64,000 bases of DNA, taken from positions 1 to 64,000 of the forward strand of contig CAVTBE010000016.1 of the NCBI GenBank assembly GCA_963732845.1, read 5' to 3'. A program made the position numbers and the translations under genes. The DNA comes from CAVSRC01 sp963732845 (GTDB lineage: Bacteria; Pseudomonadota; Alphaproteobacteria; Rhizobiales; Kaistiaceae). Positions 51,561-60,750 of this stretch are shown one piece after another; position 1 is the stretch's first letter; each line of letters begins with the position of its first letter. The notes beneath the pieces were generated by a model, which saw only the letters and a program-made list of their open reading frames with translations, made no database searches and was not told where the DNA came from.

Positions 51561-51932
51561 TCAGATGGTTTCGAGGAAAGCCTTGTAGGCGGCCTCGTCC
51601 ATGAGCGCCTCGAGGTCGGCGGCACTGTCCGGCTTCAGCTTGATGATCCAGCCGGCGCCTTCAGCCGCCTCGTTGATCGCACCAGGCCCGGAGGACAGCG
51701 CCTCGTTGACGGCGACCACCTCGCCGGCCACCGGCGCGAACAGCTCGCTCGCCGCCTTGACCAACTCGACGACGGCGGCCTCGTCGCCCTGGCCGAGCTT
51801 CTTGCCGACCTCGGGCAGTTCGACGAAGACGATGTCGCCAAGCTGCTCTTGGGCGTGGTCGGAGATGCCGACCACGGCAACATCGCCCTCAAGGCGGATC
51901 CATTCATGGTCTTTGGTGTAGCGCGTGGCCAT
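51561..51932 (-). CDS. gcvH: glycine cleavage system H protein
   Basis: A 123-aa lipoyl carrier. The lipoylated lysine is K59 in VELVKAASELFAPVAG; the start MATRYTKDHEWI is the family N-terminus. It shuttles the aminomethyl group between P, T and L proteins. It begins 13 bases after the gcvT stop. Confidence 0.96.
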   Translation of the reverse strand: MATRYTKDHEWIRLEGDVAVVGISDHAQEQLGDIVFVELPEVGKKLGQGDEAAVVELVKAASELFAPVAGEVVAVNEALSSGPGAINEAAEGAGWIIKLKPDSAADLEALMDEAAYKAFLETI

Positions 51933-51945
51933 CGGGGGTACCTCG

Positions 51946-53115
51946 TCAGGGTTTACGGAAGTAGCGGTGAGGAACGAAAGGCAGGGAGACGACGGTGGCG
52001 GCGATTTCCTTGCCGCGCACCATGAGATTGATTTGCGTTGCGGGCTCGGCCGCGCCGGCAGAGACATAGCCCATGGCGATCGGCCCGGCGACGGTGGGAC
52101 CGAAGCCGCCGGAGGTCACGATGCCGACCGGCCGGCCTTCCATGTCGCGGATCTCGGTGCCGTCGCGGGCCGGCGTCTTGCCGGCCGGCCTGATGCCGAC
52201 GCGGCGGCGCGCCGGGCTCTCGGCGAGTTCGCGCAGGATGCGTTCGGCACCGGGAAAATCGCCCGCCTCGCGGCGGCGTCTGGAAACGGCGAAGGCGAGA
52301 TCGGCCTCGACCGGCGAGGTGGTTGCGTCGAGGTCGTGGCCGTTCAGCGGCAGGCCGGCTTCGAGGCGGAGCGAATCGCGGGCGCCAAGCCCGATCGGCT
52401 TCACCCGCTCATCGGCAAGGAGTGCGTCCCACAGCGCGCCGGCGCGATCGGCGGCAACCAGAATCTCGAAGCCGTCCTCGCCGGTGTAGCCGGAGCGCGA
52501 GACGGTGAGCTTCGCGCCCTCCCAGTCGAACACCCCAAAGGTCATGAAGCCGAGCTCGGCGACGCCCGGCACCAGCGCGCCCATTGCCGCGACGGCCTCG
52601 GGCCCCTGCAGGGCGACGAGCCCGCCGTCGTCGGCGCGCGTCAGCGTGGCGCGGTCGCCCGCGGCCTTGCGGATCAGGTCGAAGTCGCCGTCCTTGGTGC
52701 CGGCATTGACGACGATGTAGAGCGTGCCGGCGGCGGCCGGATCGGCGGGCCGCGCCACCATCAGGTCGTCGATGATGCCGCCCGCCTGGTTGAGGAGCAG
52801 CGTGTAGCGGATGCGGCCGGGCCTGAGGCCGGCAAGATCGCCGCAGATCAGCGGCTCCACAATGGCGGCAATGGCGGCGTGGTCGGCTTCCGCGTCACCA
52901 CTCGGCGCGTTGAGGGCGAGGTGACACGGGCCCATATGCGACACGTCGAAGAGCCCGGCATGGGTGCGCGTCCAGCCGTGCTCGGCGATGATGCCGGTCG
53001 GGTACTGGACGGGCATGGCATAGCCGCCGAACGGCACCATGCGGGCGCCAGCCAGGCGATGGCGCTCTGCCAGAACGGTCTCATTGAGGACTTCTGCGAC
53101 AGCCGGTTCAGCCAC
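51946..53115 (-). CDS. gcvT: aminomethyltransferase (glycine cleavage T protein)
   Basis: A 389-aa T protein that makes 5,10-methylene-tetrahydrofolate and ammonia from the H-protein intermediate. The fold begins HRLAGARMVPFGGYAMPVQY, and GLFDVSHMG and GYTGEDGFEI are conserved. It is the first gene of the operon gcvT-gcvH-osmC-gcvPA-gcvPB; the ATG at 53115 is 55 bases after the riboswitch. Confidence 0.95.
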   Translation of the reverse strand: MAEPAVAEVLNETVLAERHRLAGARMVPFGGYAMPVQYPTGIIAEHGWTRTHAGLFDVSHMGPCHLALNAPSGDAEADHAAIAAIVEPLICGDLAGLRPGRIRYTLLLNQAGGIIDDLMVARPADPAAAGTLYIVVNAGTKDGDFDLIRKAAGDRATLTRADDGGLVALQGPEAVAAMGALVPGVAELGFMTFGVFDWEGAKLTVSRSGYTGEDGFEILVAADRAGALWDALLADERVKPIGLGARDSLRLEAGLPLNGHDLDATTSPVEADLAFAVSRRRREAGDFPGAERILRELAESPARRRVGIRPAGKTPARDGTEIRDMEGRPVGIVTSGGFGPTVAGPIAMGYVSAGAAEPATQINLMVRGKEIAATVVSLPFVPHRYFRKP

Positions 53116-53170
53116 GGGACGATCCTTCGACAGATGTGGACACGCGGCACGAAGCTTTCACCCGTCCGCG

Positions 53171-53384
53171 CCCCCTCTGTCTTCGGACCTGAGAGATTCC
53201 TGCCGGGTTTCGCGCCTGCCCCAGGGCAAGCACCGCCAGCAGTTACTCCGTCGGTGAGCGGGCGAAACCTGTCGCCTGCCGCTTTCCAGAGTGTCGCCGA
53301 CCGGCCGGTCCCTTTGGCCTGAGAGTTTCCGGGGCGGTTGCTCCTTCGGCGCCGGACCGTAATCAGCGGTCCGGTCTCTCCCGG
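53171..53384 (-). promoter_or_regulatory. tandem glycine riboswitch
   Basis: On the minus strand two aptamers follow one another. The first starts GGGAGAGACC and ends with ACTCTCAGGCCAAAGGGACC; a short linker with CTCTGGAAAG leads to the second, which carries GACGGAGTAA and ends ATCTCTCAGG then GACAGAGGGG. These paired CTCTCAGG blocks with flanking GAGAG/GACAG elements are diagnostic. It controls the glycine cleavage operon by glycine concentration. Confidence 0.93.
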
Positions 53385-53482
53385 CGGTCGTCAATACCCG
53401 TTGCTCACGACGAACAAACGGGTTCCGGAACGCGACTCCATCCCGGCTAGAGTCATCCTAGGGCGGCGCGCCGCCGAGTCAA

Positions 53483-54118
53483 TCAGGTGCCGGGCTTGCC
53501 CTTGGTCGGGCCTTCGTCGAAGCCGACATAGAGGATCAGGTCGCGGTCGTCCGGCTTGACCTTGAACACCACCTGATCGAAGACCTCGCTGTAGTCGGCG
53601 GCGTAGTCCGGCGCGTTCAGCGTGACCCCGACGGTGAACGCCTTGGAAAACACCACGCTGTTGTCGTGCTGCCGCGCCACGGCGATCCTGATCGGCATCG
53701 TCACCGCGCCGGCGCCGCCCTTTGGTCCGGCCAGAATGCGCCCGGCGACGCCCAGCTTGACGGACAGGGTCTCGGCATCGACCGCGTGGCATTCGCGCGC
53801 CGTCTTGGTGATCGAGCCCTGGACGCGAACGAAGGCTGCCTCGCCGTCGTGGCCGCGATCATAGATGGTCATCGATTCGGTGCCGGGCAGGATCTGCACC
53901 GGCGGGCAGAAGCCGGACTTGAGGAAGAAGTTGGTGTCCGCCGTCTGGGTCTGGACCACGGTGACGCCGGCATTGGGGTCCTTGGGGCCGAAAAGGCCGC
54001 TCAAGCCCCCGCCTCCGCCGCCTCCGCCACCTCCGCCACCTCCGCCATCGCTACTGGCACAGGCGGCAAGCAGGGCCGCGGCGGCGATGGTGACGACAAC
54101 TCCATGAAAACGAGGCAT
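53483..54118 (-). CDS. lipoprotein with a poly-glycine tract
   Basis: A 211-aa protein with a lipobox LAAC (ITIA-like AAALLAACASS, Cys near residue 19), so it is likely an outer or inner membrane lipoprotein. Residues about 24-37 are 14 glycines in a row, encoded by a nearly perfect GGN/9-base repeat; length may vary between strains. The remainder contains CPPVQILPGTESMTIY and VFKVKPDDRDL, which I do not recognise as a known domain. The ATG at 54118 follows GGGGGG; a longer frame exists. It is transcribed away from thrC. Confidence 0.75.
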   Translation of the reverse strand: MPRFHGVVVTIAAAALLAACASSDGGGGGGGGGGGGGGLSGLFGPKDPNAGVTVVQTQTADTNFFLKSGFCPPVQILPGTESMTIYDRGHDGEAAFVRVQGSITKTARECHAVDAETLSVKLGVAGRILAGPKGGAGAVTMPIRIAVARQHDNSVVFSKAFTVGVTLNAPDYAADYSEVFDQVVFKVKPDDRDLILYVGFDEGPTKGKPGT

Positions 54119-54330
54119 GCGCCCCCCAGAAAACGCAAAAATATCAAGCCGCATCGGTATTTCCTTGCAACTGAATGCGGCCTTTCTATAGCAGCGGCCC
54201 GGCGCCTTGGCGACCGACTGGAGAGCCTCCAGCCTTTCCCTTGCCGCGCCAGCCCCCGGTGGTTACGTTCACCCGATGGGGATTTCCACCCGCGCCGCCT
54301 TGAGAACACAGCAGAAGACCTGGCCCGGCG

Positions 54331-55713
54331 ATGAAATATGTGAGCACGCGGGGGCGAGCGCCCGCTTCCGGTTTCTCCGACGTCCTGCTGGCAGGCCTAG
54401 CCGGGGACGGCGGCCTTTTTGTGCCGGAGGTGTGGCCGACGCTCGACCGCCAAGCGATCGCGGCGCTGGCCGGACGGCCCTATGCGGACGCCGCCTTTGA
54501 GGTGATCCGCCCCTTCGTCGGGGGCGAGATCGCCGACGATGCGCTGCGCGCCATGTGCGTGTCCGCCTATGCCAGCTTCCGCCATCCGGCGGTGGTGCCG
54601 CTCACCCAGATCGGTCCCGGCGAATGGATGCTGGAGCTGTTCCACGGGCCGACGCTGGCCTTCAAAGACGTGGCCATGCAGCTCCTGGCGCGGCTGATGG
54701 ACCACGTTCTGGCCCGGCGCAACAAGCGGGTAACGATCATCGGCGCCACCTCCGGCGATACCGGCGCGGCGGCGATCGAGGCCTTCCGCGGCCGCGACAA
54801 TGCCGATGTCTTCATTCTCTTCCCCGAGGGGCGGGTGTCGCCGATCCAGCAGCGGCAGATGACCACCGTCGCGGCCGACAATATCCACGCCATCGCCGTC
54901 AAGGGCACCTTCGACGACTGCCAGGCGTTGGTGAAGGGCCTGTTCGGCAATGCACGGTTGCGCGACCGGCTGGGGTTTGCCGGGATCAACTCGATCAACT
55001 GGGCGCGCATCCTCGGACAGGTCGTCTACTATTTCACGGCCGCCGTGGCGCTCGGCGGCCCGGCCCGGTCCGTCGCGTTCACCGTGCCCACCGGCAATTT
55101 CGGCGACATCTTCGCCGGCTACGCCGCCAAGCGCATGGGCCTGCCGATCGAACGGCTGGTGATCGCCACCAATATCAACGACATTCTGGCGCGCACGCTG
55201 GAAAGCGGCCGCTACGAGGTGCGCGAGGTCCACGCGACCACGTCGCCCTCCATGGACATCCAGGTGTCGTCCAATTTCGAGCGGCTGCTCTTCGAGGCCT
55301 ATGGGCGGGACGCGGCCGCGGTCGAGGGGCTGATGCAGCGCCTTGCCCAGAGCCGCGCCTTCGACATCGCGGCGGAGCCGCTCGAGCACATCCGCGCCGA
55401 TTTCACCGCCGGTCGCGCCGACGAGGCGGAAAGCGCGGCGACCATGCGCGAGATCAACCTGACCACCGGCGCCCTGCCCGATCCTCACACCGCGGTTGCC
55501 CTTGCGGTCAGCCGCCGCTTCGTCGATCCGGCGGTGCCGATGGTGACGCTCGCCACCGCCCACCCGGCGAAGTTCCCGGAAGCCGTCGCGGCGGCGACCG
55601 GCATCCACGCGGCGCTGCCCGAACTCGCTGGGCGGCATCCTCACGGCGCCCGAGCGCTTCGCGACGCTCGCCAACGATGCCCGGGCGATCGAGGACTACA
55701 TTGCGGCCCATAG
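54331..55713 (+). CDS. thrC: threonine synthase, with an apparent frameshift near its 3' end
   Basis: A threonine synthase converting O-phosphohomoserine to threonine. The PLP lysine is K112 in TLAFKDVAMQ, with GATSGDTGAAAIEAF, FTVPTGNFGDIF and the ATTSPSMDIQVSSNFERL segment intact. The last conserved residues should be LGGILTAPERFATLANDARA, then IEDYIAAH. These are present but one frame over, ending at 55741. As sequenced the frame changes at 55624-55630 into an Arg/Gly tail ending at 55713. One extra base restores or breaks it. The gene lies 32 bases upstream of an M16 peptidase, and thrB is further along. Confidence 0.85.
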   Translation: MKYVSTRGRAPASGFSDVLLAGLAGDGGLFVPEVWPTLDRQAIAALAGRPYADAAFEVIRPFVGGEIADDALRAMCVSAYASFRHPAVVPLTQIGPGEWMLELFHGPTLAFKDVAMQLLARLMDHVLARRNKRVTIIGATSGDTGAAAIEAFRGRDNADVFILFPEGRVSPIQQRQMTTVAADNIHAIAVKGTFDDCQALVKGLFGNARLRDRLGFAGINSINWARILGQVVYYFTAAVALGGPARSVAFTVPTGNFGDIFAGYAAKRMGLPIERLVIATNINDILARTLESGRYEVREVHATTSPSMDIQVSSNFERLLFEAYGRDAAAVEGLMQRLAQSRAFDIAAEPLEHIRADFTAGRADEAESAATMREINLTTGALPDPHTAVALAVSRRFVDPAVPMVTLATAHPAKFPEAVAAATGIHAALPELAGRHPHGARALRDARQRCPGDRGLHCGP

Positions 55714-55745
55714 CCGCGCCATCTCTGAAGAGAGAGTCTGAAATC

Positions 55746-57020
55746 ATGACCGTTCGCCTGTCACGTCTCGAGTCCGGCCTTACGGTCATCACCCACCCGA
55801 TGGATGAGCTGGAGAGCGCCGCCCTCGGCGTCTGGGTCGGTGCCGGCTCGCGCTCGGAAGAGGAGCACGAGCACGGGCTTTCGCACCTGCTCGAGCACAT
55901 GGCCTTCAAGGGCACGCAAACCCGCTCGGCCCTCGACATCGCCGAGGAGATCGAGGCGGTCGGCGGCGAGGTGAACGCGGCGACCAGCGTCGAGACCACC
56001 TCCTACTACGCCCGCATCCTCAAGAACGACGTGCCGCTGGCACTCGATATCCTGTCCGACATCCTGCAGAATTCGGCCTTCGACCCGAAGGAACTGACGC
56101 GCGAGCAGCACGTCATCGTGCAGGAGATCGGCGCGGCGCTGGATACCCCCGACGACCGCGTCTACGACCTGTTCACCGAAGCCGCCTATCCCAACCAGCC
56201 GATCGGGCGCACCATCCTGGGTACGCCGGAGACGGTGCGGGCGACCGGCTCACCGATGCTGGACGCCTATCTCGGCCGCCATTATCGCGGGCCGCACATG
56301 GTGCTGGCCGCGGCGGGCGCCATCAACCACGACCAGATCGTGGACCTGGCCAGCGAACGCTTCGCCGGACTCGGCCGCGAGCCCGGTCCTCCTCCGGTGC
56401 CGGCCGTCTACAGAGGCGGCGACCAGCGCCAGGCGCGCGACCAGATGGAGACGCAAATCATCGTCGGCTTCGAGGGCCGCCCCTACACCTCGGAGAGCTT
56501 CTACACCTCGCAGGTGCTGGCCGCGGTGCTCGGCGGCGGAATGTCGTCGCGCCTCTTCCAGGAAGTGCGCGAGCGCCGCGGGCTGTGCTACTCGATCTAT
56601 GCCTTCCACTGGAGCTTCTCCGACACCGGCATGCTGGGCGTTCATGCGGCGGCGGGCCCGAGCGACGTCCGCGAGCTGATGCCGGTGATTCTCGGCGAAC
56701 TGGAGCGCGCCGCCCACGACATCGGCGAGACCGAACTGCAGCGCGCCAAGGCGCAACTGCGCGCCGGCCTGCTGATGACGCTGGAGAACCCGGCAGCGCG
56801 CGCCGGCCAGCTCGCCCGCCAGATGCTCCTCTTCGGCCGCCACATCGCGGTCAAGGAGCTGGCCGAGCGCATCGACGCGATCACCGTGGGCGAGATCCGC
56901 AAGCTGGCGGAAGAGATCATCACCGGCAGCCGGCCGACGCTGGCCGCGGTGGGGCCGCTCGACGGAATGATGAGCGCCGAGAAGGTGGCCGAGCACTTCG
57001 GCGCGCGTCAGAGCGCGTGA
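55746..57020 (+). CDS. M16 family zinc metallopeptidase
   Basis: A 424-aa M16-family peptidase of the mitochondrial-processing-peptidase-like group. The inverted zinc motif HxxEH is HLLEH (47-51), with the distal glutamate expected in the AATSVETTSYYAR region. Glycine-rich AVLGGGMSSRLFQEVRERRG is typical. The ATG at 55746 follows AGAGAG. It is coupled to the thrC end by position and precedes a RimJ-like gene. Confidence 0.93.
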   Translation: MTVRLSRLESGLTVITHPMDELESAALGVWVGAGSRSEEEHEHGLSHLLEHMAFKGTQTRSALDIAEEIEAVGGEVNAATSVETTSYYARILKNDVPLALDILSDILQNSAFDPKELTREQHVIVQEIGAALDTPDDRVYDLFTEAAYPNQPIGRTILGTPETVRATGSPMLDAYLGRHYRGPHMVLAAAGAINHDQIVDLASERFAGLGREPGPPPVPAVYRGGDQRQARDQMETQIIVGFEGRPYTSESFYTSQVLAAVLGGGMSSRLFQEVRERRGLCYSIYAFHWSFSDTGMLGVHAAAGPSDVRELMPVILGELERAAHDIGETELQRAKAQLRAGLLMTLENPAARAGQLARQMLLFGRHIAVKELAERIDAITVGEIRKLAEEIITGSRPTLAAVGPLDGMMSAEKVAEHFGARQSA

Positions 57021-57029
57021 GGCGGCGGC

Positions 57030-57617
57030 ATGGCGTTCCTGCGCTCCATATCGACCAATACGGTGCTGCCGGTCCTCCGCGGCGACCGGGTCATGCTGCG
57101 CACGCCGGTCATCGGCGACTACGCCCAATGGGCGAAGCTGCGCGAGGAAAGCCGCGCCTTCCTGGCCCCGTGGGAGCCGATCTGGCCGGCCGACGACTTG
57201 GCCAAGCTCGCCTTCCGCCGGCGGCTGAGGCGCTACCAGCGCGAAATCCGCAACGGCACCGGCTACCCGTTTTTCGTGTTCTCGCCTGACGACGACACGT
57301 TGGTCGGCGGCCTGACGCTCTCCCAGATCCAGCGCGGCGTGACCCAGTCGGCGGTGCTCGGCTACTGGATGGGCGAGGCCTATGCCGGCAAGGGGCTGAT
57401 GACCAGCGCGGTCAGGACCGTCTGCCGGTTCGTCTTCGACACGCTGCACCTCCACCGTATCGAGGCCGCCTGCCTGCCCCACAACGCCGCCTCCATCCAT
57501 CTCCTCGAAAAGGTCGGATTTGCCCGCGAGGGATACGCCCGCAAATACCTGTGCATCGACGGTCGCTGGCAGGATCACCTGCTTTTCGGCATGGTTCGCG
57601 ACGACCGCCGGCCCTAG
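57030..57617 (+). CDS. RimJ/RimL-type GNAT acetyltransferase
   Basis: A 195-aa GNAT protein, homologous to ribosomal-protein-alanine N-acetyltransferases. Acetyl-CoA binding appears in YWMGEAYAGKGLMTSAVR and the later LEKVGFAREGYARKYL. The substrate is not determined by sequence. It begins ten bases after the M16 gene. Confidence 0.88.
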   Translation: MAFLRSISTNTVLPVLRGDRVMLRTPVIGDYAQWAKLREESRAFLAPWEPIWPADDLAKLAFRRRLRRYQREIRNGTGYPFFVFSPDDDTLVGGLTLSQIQRGVTQSAVLGYWMGEAYAGKGLMTSAVRTVCRFVFDTLHLHRIEAACLPHNAASIHLLEKVGFAREGYARKYLCIDGRWQDHLLFGMVRDDRRP

Positions 57618-57705
57618 AGCCGGGCCAGCGGGCAGGTTCCGCTTGCTGGACCGGTGGTATCAACATAGTAGTCAACACGAATCGCTTCGGGCGCTGGAGG
57701 ATCGG

Positions 57706-60609
57706 TTGCAGTTCGCGCGTCGTATCGCGGTCCTCATTCTCACTCTGCTGAGCCTTTTTGCCGTGTCGGCGCCGGCCGAGGCGCTGGAGGCGGTCGCGGT
57801 GCCCCTCGACGGGCGTACCTTGGACCTGACGCGCGCTATCCAGCTCTACCGCCAGCAGGACGATCGCATCCAGGTCTCCACCGCCCCCGGCGCCGACGGC
57901 ATCGTCCGGCGCATCGAAGTCAAGGCGCGCGAAGCCAACGGCGGCTCGTCGTTCTGGGCGGTGTTCGCGCTGGCCAACAACGGCGACGAGCAGATCGACC
58001 GGTTGCTGGTGGCGCCGCACTTCCGTCTGGCGGGGTCCGGGCTGTTCTGGCCGGATCTCGGCGCCTCGCGCATCGCCTCGATCACGCCCAGCCAGGGCTT
58101 CGCCCCCGATCGCCAGCCGAGCCAGGAAGCGGACGTGTTCCGCGTCACCCTCGACCCCGGGGCGGTGGTCACCTTCGTGGCCGAACTGAGGACGCTCGAC
58201 CTGCCGCAGCTCTATCTGTGGGACAGCGACGCCTACAAGGACTCGGTCAACAGCTACACGCTCTATCGCGGTATCGTGCTCGGCATCTCCGGCCTGCTGG
58301 CGCTTTTCCTGACGGTCGTCTTCGTGGTCAAGGGGACGGCGATGTTCCCGGCGACGGCGGCACTCGCCTGGTCGGTGCTCGTCTATCTGTGCATCGATTT
58401 CGGCTTCTGGAACCGGGTGATCAACATCTCGCCGGGCAGCGACCAGGTCTGGCGCGCCGGCTCCGAGGTCTTCCTCGCCGCATCGCTGGTCATCTTCTCC
58501 TACACCTATCTCAACCTCAGCCGCTGGCACGTGCGCTACAGCCATCTGACCATCGGCTGGCTGATCGGGCTGGCCGTCCTGCTCGGCGTGTCGGTGATCG
58601 AACCGTCGGTGGCGGCCGGCATCGCCCGGTTCTCGATCGGGTTCACGGCCATCGCCGGCTTCGGCATCATCGTCTACCTCGCCACCCACCGCTACGACCG
58701 CGCCATCATGCTGATCCCGACATGGGTGCTGCTGTTGGTGTGGACCTTCGCGGCGTGGCTGACCGTTACCGGCAACCTGGTCAATGACGTGGTCCAGCCG
58801 GCGCTCGCCGGCGGTCTGGTGCTGATCGTGCTGCTCATCGGCTTTACCGTCATGCAGCACGCCTTTGCCGGCGGCGTCGTCATGCAGGGATCGCTCGGCG
58901 ACACCGAACGCAAGGCGCTGGCGCTGACCGGCGCCGGCGACATCGTGTGGGACTGGGACGTGGTGCGCGACCAGATCTACACCGGCCCGGAGGCGGAGGA
59001 CCTGCTCGGCCTGCCACGCGGCACGCTGGAAGGCCCGGCGCGCGACTGGCTGGAGATCCTGCATCCCGGCGATCGCGACCGCTTCCGCACGACGCTGGAC
59101 ACGGCGGTGGAACTGCGCCGCGGGCGCATCCATCAGGACTTCCGCCTGCGCTGCGAAGACGGCCACTACCGCTATTTCCACCTGCGGGCGCGCCCGGTCC
59201 TGGGCAGCGACGGCGAGGTGCTGCGCTGCGTCGGCACGCTGCTCGACGTCACCGAAGAGCGCACCTCGGAGGAGCGCCTGCTGCACGATGCCGTCCACGA
59301 CAATCTGACCGGCCTGCCCAACCGCGAGCTGTTCATCGACCGCCTGCGCGCCGCGATTACCCGCACCATGACCGAAGGCGCGGCACGGCCGTCGGTGTTC
59401 GTGCTCGACATCGACCGCTTCAAGCAGATCAACGACGGCTTCGGCGTGGCGGTCGGCGATTCGATCCTGCTCACCATCGCGCGGCGCCTGGCCCGCCTGC
59501 TCAAGCCGCAGGACACGCTGGCGCGTCTGGCCGGCGACCAGTTCGCCTTCCTGCTCATCTCGGAGAACCAGCCGGAGCGCATCGCCGGCTTCGCAGAATC
59601 GGTGCGGCGCACGCTGCGCGCGCCGATCACGCTGGGCGAGAAGGAGATCTTCCTCACCGGCTCGATCGGCATCGCCATGCATGACGGCAAGCAGCAGGTC
59701 GAGGCGGACAGCTTGATCAAGGACGCCGAGATGGGCACCTTCCACGCCAAGCGGCTGGGCGGCGACCGGATCGAGGCCTTCCGCCCGGCGCTGCGCCAGC
59801 ACGGCAGCGATCTGGCCACCCTGGAATCGGACCTGCGCCGGGCGCTCGGCCGCGAGGAGATCAAGGTGCTCTACCAGCCGATCGTGCGGCTGGAGGACAA
59901 GTCCATCGCCGGCTTCGAAGCGCTGGTGCGCTGGGATCATCCCAAGCTCGGGCGCATCCCGCCGAGCGATTTCGTGCCGCTGGCGGAGCGTACCGGGCTG
60001 ATCATCCCGCTCGGCCTGTTCGTCCTCGATCGCGCCGGCCGCCAGCTGGCCGAATGGCAGGAGGAGCTCGGCCGCCACGCCTCGCTGTTCGTCAGCGTCA
60101 ACGTGTCGAGCCGGCAGCTTCTGCGTCACGACCTGATCAACGACGTGAAGTCGGTGCTGGTGCGCTCCAACCTGGCGCGCGGCTCGCTGAAGCTGGAAGT
60201 GACCGAGAGCCTGGTGATGGAGAACCCGGAATACGCGGCGCAGGTGCTGACCCGCGTGCGCGAGCTCGGCGCCGGCCTGTCGCTCGACGATTTCGGCACC
60301 GGCTATTCGTCGCTGTCCTACCTGCAGCGCTTCCCCTTCGATACCATCAAGATCGACCAGACCTTCGTGCGCGGCAGCGGCATCGGCGACCGGCGGGTCA
60401 TCCTCAAGTCGATCATCACGCTCGCCCACGATCTCAACATGGAAGTGGTCGCCGAGGGCGCCGAGTCGGAGGGCGATGCGCTCGAGCTGACCGAGCTTGG
60501 GGCGGAATACGTGCAGGGCTTCCTCTACGGCCAGCCGATGACCGCGGCGGAGGCGGGCAAGCTGATCTTCCGCACCTCGGAGGAGGACGAAGAGGAAGAG
60601 CTGGCTTGA
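57706..60609 (+). CDS. membrane GGDEF-EAL protein with 7TM and PAS domains (probable c-di-GMP phosphodiesterase)
   Basis: A 967-aa protein: signal or first membrane segment (residues 5-25), a periplasmic region, about seven membrane segments (190-390, 7TMR-DISM type), a PAS domain (405-515), a GGDEF domain (530-690) and an EAL domain (705-955). The GGDEF signature has degenerated to AGDQF near 609, so cyclase activity is unlikely; the EAL motif is intact (FEALVRW, with DDFGTGYSSLSYL near 860), so it is likely to hydrolyse c-di-GMP. The TTG at 57706 has GGAGG five bases upstream. It ends in an acidic tail. Confidence 0.9.
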   Translation: MQFARRIAVLILTLLSLFAVSAPAEALEAVAVPLDGRTLDLTRAIQLYRQQDDRIQVSTAPGADGIVRRIEVKAREANGGSSFWAVFALANNGDEQIDRLLVAPHFRLAGSGLFWPDLGASRIASITPSQGFAPDRQPSQEADVFRVTLDPGAVVTFVAELRTLDLPQLYLWDSDAYKDSVNSYTLYRGIVLGISGLLALFLTVVFVVKGTAMFPATAALAWSVLVYLCIDFGFWNRVINISPGSDQVWRAGSEVFLAASLVIFSYTYLNLSRWHVRYSHLTIGWLIGLAVLLGVSVIEPSVAAGIARFSIGFTAIAGFGIIVYLATHRYDRAIMLIPTWVLLLVWTFAAWLTVTGNLVNDVVQPALAGGLVLIVLLIGFTVMQHAFAGGVVMQGSLGDTERKALALTGAGDIVWDWDVVRDQIYTGPEAEDLLGLPRGTLEGPARDWLEILHPGDRDRFRTTLDTAVELRRGRIHQDFRLRCEDGHYRYFHLRARPVLGSDGEVLRCVGTLLDVTEERTSEERLLHDAVHDNLTGLPNRELFIDRLRAAITRTMTEGAARPSVFVLDIDRFKQINDGFGVAVGDSILLTIARRLARLLKPQDTLARLAGDQFAFLLISENQPERIAGFAESVRRTLRAPITLGEKEIFLTGSIGIAMHDGKQQVEADSLIKDAEMGTFHAKRLGGDRIEAFRPALRQHGSDLATLESDLRRALGREEIKVLYQPIVRLEDKSIAGFEALVRWDHPKLGRIPPSDFVPLAERTGLIIPLGLFVLDRAGRQLAEWQEELGRHASLFVSVNVSSRQLLRHDLINDVKSVLVRSNLARGSLKLEVTESLVMENPEYAAQVLTRVRELGAGLSLDDFGTGYSSLSYLQRFPFDTIKIDQTFVRGSGIGDRRVILKSIITLAHDLNMEVVAEGAESEGDALELTELGAEYVQGFLYGQPMTAAEAGKLIFRTSEEDEEEELA

Positions 60610-60750
60610 AAACCAGTTTTAGATCAATAACTTTAATAGTTCCGCTGGTTTCTGTGCCTGGCTGTTGAAGTCGTTGACGGGGCTCATCGCCTGCCCCGAA
60701 CAGGCGCCACGCCTTGACAGGGGCGAGCCCCCTCCCCCAAGTCCATCACC

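Noticed and set aside
57412..60429. A 1,005-codon open frame antisense to the GGDEF-EAL gene
   Set aside because: It mirrors the coding frame of the opposite strand in high-GC DNA, has a composition dominated by His, Gln, Arg and Asp, and no recognisable domain.
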